This document shows, piece by piece, positions 56,073-59,524 of a stretch of 59,524 bases of DNA. Positions within the stretch are counted from its first letter, which is position 1. Each line of letters begins with the position of its first letter. A model generated the notes under the pieces. It was not told the origin of the DNA, ran no database searches, and saw only the letters and a program-made list of their open reading frames with translations. A program made the translations under genes and the position numbers. This DNA comes from Haplomitrium mnioides (Eukaryota > Marchantiophyta > Haplomitriopsida > Calobryales), in contig JBNGIS010023355.1 in the NCBI GenBank assembly GCA_049999725.1, forward strand, positions 44,251 through 103,774, given 5' to 3'.

Positions 56073-56405
56073 TTTAACAACATAAGCATAATATTGTGTT
56101 ATTTATAAGAAAATATAAAGAAGTGAAGTAAGTGGTAGAGGATCATTTTTTGGTTGAAATTATTTCAAGATTATTTTCTCTTAAAGTTATTTTAAGTGAA
56201 GGGGTAAAAAGTTACTTTCAAGATTGAAATGATATAAGATTACTTGTCTTTGAAGTTGCTTGTAGAGAAGGAAGATAATTTCACTTTTAGAGTTGAAATT
56301 GGAAATGACTTGTAAGTGAAAGAATGGAAATGACACATTTTTTCTCTTGTATAAATAGAAGGTCTTGATAACCTCACTTTTCATTCTTGAGTTCCTCTCA
56401 ATTCT
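56073..56405 (+). repeat. B3 3' LTR, cut by A2
   Basis: Starts TTTAACAACATAAGC and runs through TATAAATAGAAGG to CTCTCAATTCT, where A2 begins. The remainder should lie beyond A2, outside the window. Confidence 0.78.
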
Positions 56406-57871
56406 TGTAACGGTCGTTAATTTTAATAAGCAATAACTAAAAAGAAAGCAAGATAAAGATTCAACTATATAAAGAAAGCTATTGCTAAGTTAAAGTATCA
56501 AAAAGCGGTTGTTATTATAAAGAGAATGACTCATGGCAAGAGGAGAGAAAGTCAACGAATTAAAGAAAAAGCTAAAGTCTAGACAGACTACTTTAGAAGA
56601 AGATAAGAACACGTGGCAAGCGGAGGATTAAAGTAAATAGAAGGCTCTAAGATAAGAACACATGGCGAAAGGAGAACTAAAGAGAGAGATAGAAGGTTTT
56701 TAAGATAAAGATACATGACAGAAGAAGAACTAAAGAGAAATTGAAAGTTCTAAAGATAAGTACATGTGATTGAAAGAGAATAAAAGTAAAGGGTTGTCCA
56801 ATCAATGAGAGAGAGAAAAGGGTAATCCAATTAGAGGAGGATAGAAAAAAGACCAATGCGGTTGCTCCACTTATGTAAGCAAAGCTCTTTTTATTTAGTA
56901 TATAAAAAAGGGGGAAAGTGCCTTGTTGGGCATCTCTTACCTTGTGGGTTTTTTAAGTTCCATTGTGCTACTTTTATATATGTTGTACTTGTGCTAACCT
57001 ATATGTGCAATATATATATATGTAGTGTTACAATAATATCAGAGCTTGGTTTCTCCAAAGAGTGTGGACTACCCCTCTTGAGAGAAGTACTAAATACCTT
57101 TTGGAGTAGTGGAATCTCCACTTTGCATTTTCTTCAAAAGAGTTAAATTGTCAAGTTTTCATGAATAAATGATAGCGGATATCTCATCCTTTATAAATGA
57201 AGATAAGAAGTTTGACTTGATGTTATGGTAGCCAATTGATAAAGGAGTACTTGTACCTTGTAGAGTTCTTCTATTGAATCCTTTTGATATTCATATGTTT
57301 AACATCGATAAACATTTCTTTCGCCAACTTTTAGTGTGTAAATTTGATGATGATTTTATGGTTTTTGTGATGGAATTAAGAGATTTTGTTATCTTTTCTA
57401 TAACAAATTATAATGTTACATGGGAGTATTTTGTATACGTTTTGTGATAGATAGAAAATAGATTTGAACCAAGCTTCTCTAGAAGAGTTTAACTCCAATT
57501 GTCATATTTCTATTTGAATAACAAGCAAATGCAACAAGATTTTTTTGTTCATAAGTTTGGAGAGAGGTTTTGTGATTTGGTGCTAGCATCAACTAAACCT
57601 TTTATTTTACATATTTAATATAATTGAAATATGTACGTATTTGTTTTTGTATAAGTCATTAGTAGCTATGTTGTGACAAAAAATCATGGAAACAAACTCC
57701 AACAATCTAAAAGAAAGAGCTTGGATGATGGCAAAGTTGGAAGAGCTTCAAGCAGCCCTTACAGAAAGCCAACAACAAACAAATGTGCTAATGAGAGAGA
57801 TGGTGAAAATAAGATAACAACAAGATAGTGGAAAATAAAGTTGAGAAACATTACTTCAAAAGATGATAAAG
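56406..57871 (+). mobile_element. gypsy A2, interrupted by A3
   Basis: LTR 56406-57032 (TGTAACGGTCG to TAGTGTTACA), decayed primer site TAATATCAGAGC (57034-57045), decayed leader ORF-x (about 57240-57449) and ORF-y (about 57460-57640), and gag N-terminus from about 57687 (ETNSNNLKERAWMMAKLEELQAAL) to the A3 insertion at 57872. One intact CACGTGGC at 56610-56617. Confidence 0.88.
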
Positions 57872-58439
57872 TGTAACGGTCACTAACTTTAGTAACCCAT
57901 AGCTTAAAATAATGTCAACTATGTTTAGAAAGCTATTACTAAGTTAGAGTAGCAAAAAGCAATTGCTATTATAGAGAGATGGACACGTGGCACGACGAGA
58001 GAAAGTCAACGAATTAAAGTGAAAGAGGGAGTCTAGATAAACTACTTTAGAAGAGGATGAGGACACGTGGCAAGCGGAGAATTAAAGTAAAGAGAAGGTT
58101 CTAAAGATAAGGACACGTGGCAGAAGGAGAACTAAAGAGATGGAAGGTTCTAAAGATAAGGACACATGGCAGAAGGAGAACAAAAGTAAAGGGTGGTCCA
58201 ATTAGAGTGAGAGAGAAAAGAGGGATCCAATAAGAAGAGTATAGAAAAGGAACCAATGGGGTTCCTCCACCTATGTAAGCAAAGTGCTTTCTCTAAAGTA
58301 TATAAAGAAGGGAGAGTGCCTTGTTTGGCATCTCTTACCTTGTGGGTTTTCCAAGTTCTTTGTACGCTTCTCTTGTGCTAACTTGTATGTGCTGTATTTG
58401 TACTAACTTATGTGTGTAATGTGGGTGTGTAGTGTTACA
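57872..58439 (+). repeat. A3 5' LTR
   Basis: 568 bp, TGTAACGGTCACTAAC to TAGTGTTACA. TATATAAA at 58299-58306, with G-box repeats 180-315 bp upstream. Confidence 0.92.
57984..58170 (+). promoter_or_regulatory. G-box / ABRE array in A3 LTR
   Basis: CACGTGGC at 57984-57991, 58064-58071 and 58114-58121, and a decayed CACATGGC at 58163-58170. Each lies in a repeated unit with AGAAGGAGAA or similar. CACGTGGC is the core bound by plant bZIP (ABF/GBF) and some bHLH factors. Confidence 0.75.
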
Positions 58440-58440
58440 A

Positions 58441-58452
58441 TGGTATCAGAGC
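58441..58452 (+). promoter_or_regulatory. A3 primer-binding site, exact
   Basis: TGGTATCAGAGC, one base after the LTR, complementary to the initiator tRNA-Met 3' end. Confidence 0.9.
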
Positions 58453-58642
58453 TTGGTCTTCTCTAAAGAGTGTGGACTACCCCTCTTTGGAGAAGTACTC
58501 AAGACCTTTTGGAGTAGTGGAATCTCCACTTTGCATTGACTCCATTAGAGTTAAACCTTCAAATTTTCATGAATAAAGGATAGTGGATATCCCATCCTTT
58601 ATAAATGAAGATGAGAAGTTTAACTTGATGCCATGGTAGCCA

Positions 58643-58855
58643 ATGGATAGAAGAGCATTTGTACCTCCTAGAATTCCTCTATTAAATCCTTTTAACATTC
58701 GTGTGTTTAATATTGACAAGCATTTCTTTCGTCAATTTCTAGTATATAACTTTGGTGATGACTTTATGGTTTTTGTGATGGAATCAAGAGAGCCTCTTAT
58801 ATTACATGTGGTAAATTATGGTGTTACATGGGAGTGTTTTATTTATAATTTATAG
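58643..58855 (+). CDS. A3 leader ORF-x, 70 aa, unknown function
   Basis: ATG at 58643 directly follows an in-frame TAG at 58637, so the start is fixed. The protein is 70 residues, starts M-D-R-R-A-F-V-P-P-R-I-P and is rich in Phe/Val. It has no membrane segment or known motif that I recognise. It lies between primer site and gag, where gypsy elements usually have none. The same frame is present in A1 and, decayed, in A2. Between A1 and A3 I count about 13 synonymous and 8 replacement codon changes, which suggests past selection on the protein. Confidence 0.6.
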   Translation: MDRRAFVPPRIPLLNPFNIRVFNIDKHFFRQFLVYNFGDDFMVFVMESREPLILHVVNYGVTWECFIYNL

Positions 58856-58866
58856 AAGAGAGAAAA

Positions 58867-59040
58867 ATGGATTTGAACCAAGCTCCTCTAGAAGAGTTCA
58901 ACTCCAAATGTCATATTTCTATTAGAGTAACACCTAAACAAACGTAGCGAGATTTTCTTGTTCGTATGTTTGGAGAGAGGTTTTGTAATGCGGTGTTGGC
59001 ATCCACTAAACCTTTTATTTTACCTATTCTCCACAACTAG
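58867..59040 (+). pseudogene. A3 leader ORF-y, about 57 aa, one stop
   Basis: ATG at 58867, 11 bases after the ORF-x stop and in another frame: M-D-L-N-Q-A-P-L-E-E-F-N. A TAG replaces a Gln codon (CAG in A1), and the frame ends at TAG 59038-59040. Conserved blocks shared with A1 are CHISIRV, ERFC and STKPFILPIL. About 11 synonymous to 8 replacement changes against A1. Function unknown. Confidence 0.55.
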
Positions 59041-59096
59041 AATGTTTATATATTTGTTTTTGTATAAGTTAGAGGGTTAGACTATGGGGGAACAAT

Positions 59097-59524
59097 ATGG
59101 ATGCTAACTCTAACAGTCTTGGAGAAGGAGTGTGAATGATGGCAAAGTTGGAAGAGCTTCAAGCAGCTCTTATAGCAAGCCAACAACAAACCAACATGTT
59201 GATGGCAGAAATGGTGAAAATGCGATTACAACAAGAAAGTGGAGAAGGAAGTCGAGGGACGCTACTTCAGAAAATGAGCAAGTCATGCAAGGTAGAGCCT
59301 TATGGAGGAAGTCGCACAGTTGGCATCGTACAAGGATGGGTCTATCAAATGGAAGTTCATATGTCATATTATCCAAATGCTTCAGATTTGGAGAAAGGGT
59401 TGTTTGCAAGATCATTTTTAACCGAGCATGCATCAATATGGCTACAAGGTTGGGAGCGACAGAAAAATACACGAGGAGAACAACTTTTGTGGAGCAGTTT
59501 AAAAGAAGGTTTGCTCCAAAATTT
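59097..59524 (+). pseudogene. A3 gag, N-terminal part
   Basis: ATG at 59097 (M-D-A-N-S-N-S-L-G-E-G-V, a TGA where A1 has Trp-related sequence, then M-M-A-K-L-E-E-L-Q-A-A-L). It is open from there to the window end, with VYQMEVHMSYYPNASDLEKGLFARSFLTEHASIWL. One stop only. It continues beyond the window. Confidence 0.8.

Larger units (their letters stand above)
41756..56405 (+). mobile_element. gypsy B3, interrupted by C1, Copia-2 and A2
   Basis: A family-B element in four visible pieces: 5' LTR, gag and protease (41756-43307); RT end and RNase H (48688-49762); integrase and chromodomain (54823-56072); 3' LTR (56073-56405), cut by A2. The pieces are collinear with B1. Some B3 sequence is missing at both the C1 and the Copia-2 junctions. 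Confidence 0.85.
57872..59524 (+). mobile_element. gypsy A3, right part outside window
   Basis: The best-preserved family-A element: LTR 57872-58439, exact primer site 58441-58452, ORF-x, ORF-y and the start of gag. It is inserted in A2 gag after TAAAG (57867-57871); the matching duplication would lie outside the window. Confidence 0.9.

Noticed and set aside
1-59524. CRISPR arrays, rRNA, tRNA genes, bacterial-type operons
   Set aside because: No regularly spaced identical repeats, no rRNA or tRNA-like sequence beyond primer-binding sites, and the gene structure is eukaryotic.

Overview
This window is nuclear DNA of a land plant with a large, transposon-rich genome. The evidence is one intron-rich gene for a plastid-targeted SET-domain protein, a plant L1-type LINE, Ty3/gypsy elements of the chromovirus type (with chromodomains) and Ty1/copia elements. 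Most LTR elements are primed from initiator tRNA-Met. The sequence is AT-rich, and retrotransposons make up well over half of it. I cannot name the species. Ferns and gymnosperms are possible, but nothing here decides it.

Layout. (1) 1-5360: a LINE running into the window from the left and ending in a 16-base poly(A); its reverse transcriptase frame is open for 1067 codons. (2) 5361-10618: gene-poor AT-rich DNA with a few short repeats. (3) 10619-18356, minus strand: the only host gene I can support. I model 14 exons and 508 residues with every exon phase consistent: a chloroplast transit peptide, a SET domain and a Rubisco-LSMT-type substrate-binding domain. Its 3-kb intron 11 holds an assembly gap and a minus-strand LINE remnant of a different clade. 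(4) 18384-19720: unassigned upstream DNA. (5) 19721-41283: a four-deep nest. Copia-1 lies in gypsy A1 (5-bp duplication TAATA), A1 lies in the gag of gypsy B1 (AATGG), and B1 lies in the 5' LTR of a relative, B2. (6) 41756-56405: gypsy B3, broken by minus-strand gypsy C1 (43308-48687) and by Copia-2 (49763 to about 54822). The reverse transcriptase of Copia-2 carries a 495-bp inverted copy of DNA that lies just downstream. (7) 56406-59524: gypsy A2 inserted in the B3 3' LTR, and gypsy A3 inserted in the gag of A2.

Nearly all element genes are decayed by stops, frameshifts and deletions. Most complete are the LINE RT frame and the visible part of A3, which has an exact primer-binding site and a gag with one stop.

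The most unusual signals are: two small ORFs conserved between LTR and gag in all three family-A elements; an array of G-box/ABRE motifs in family-A LTRs; perfect heat-shock elements in the C1 LTRs; the 495-bp inverted copy in Copia-2; and a SET protein that reads through intact but lacks the usual N-H motif and conserved tyrosines. All comparisons and counts were made by eye.
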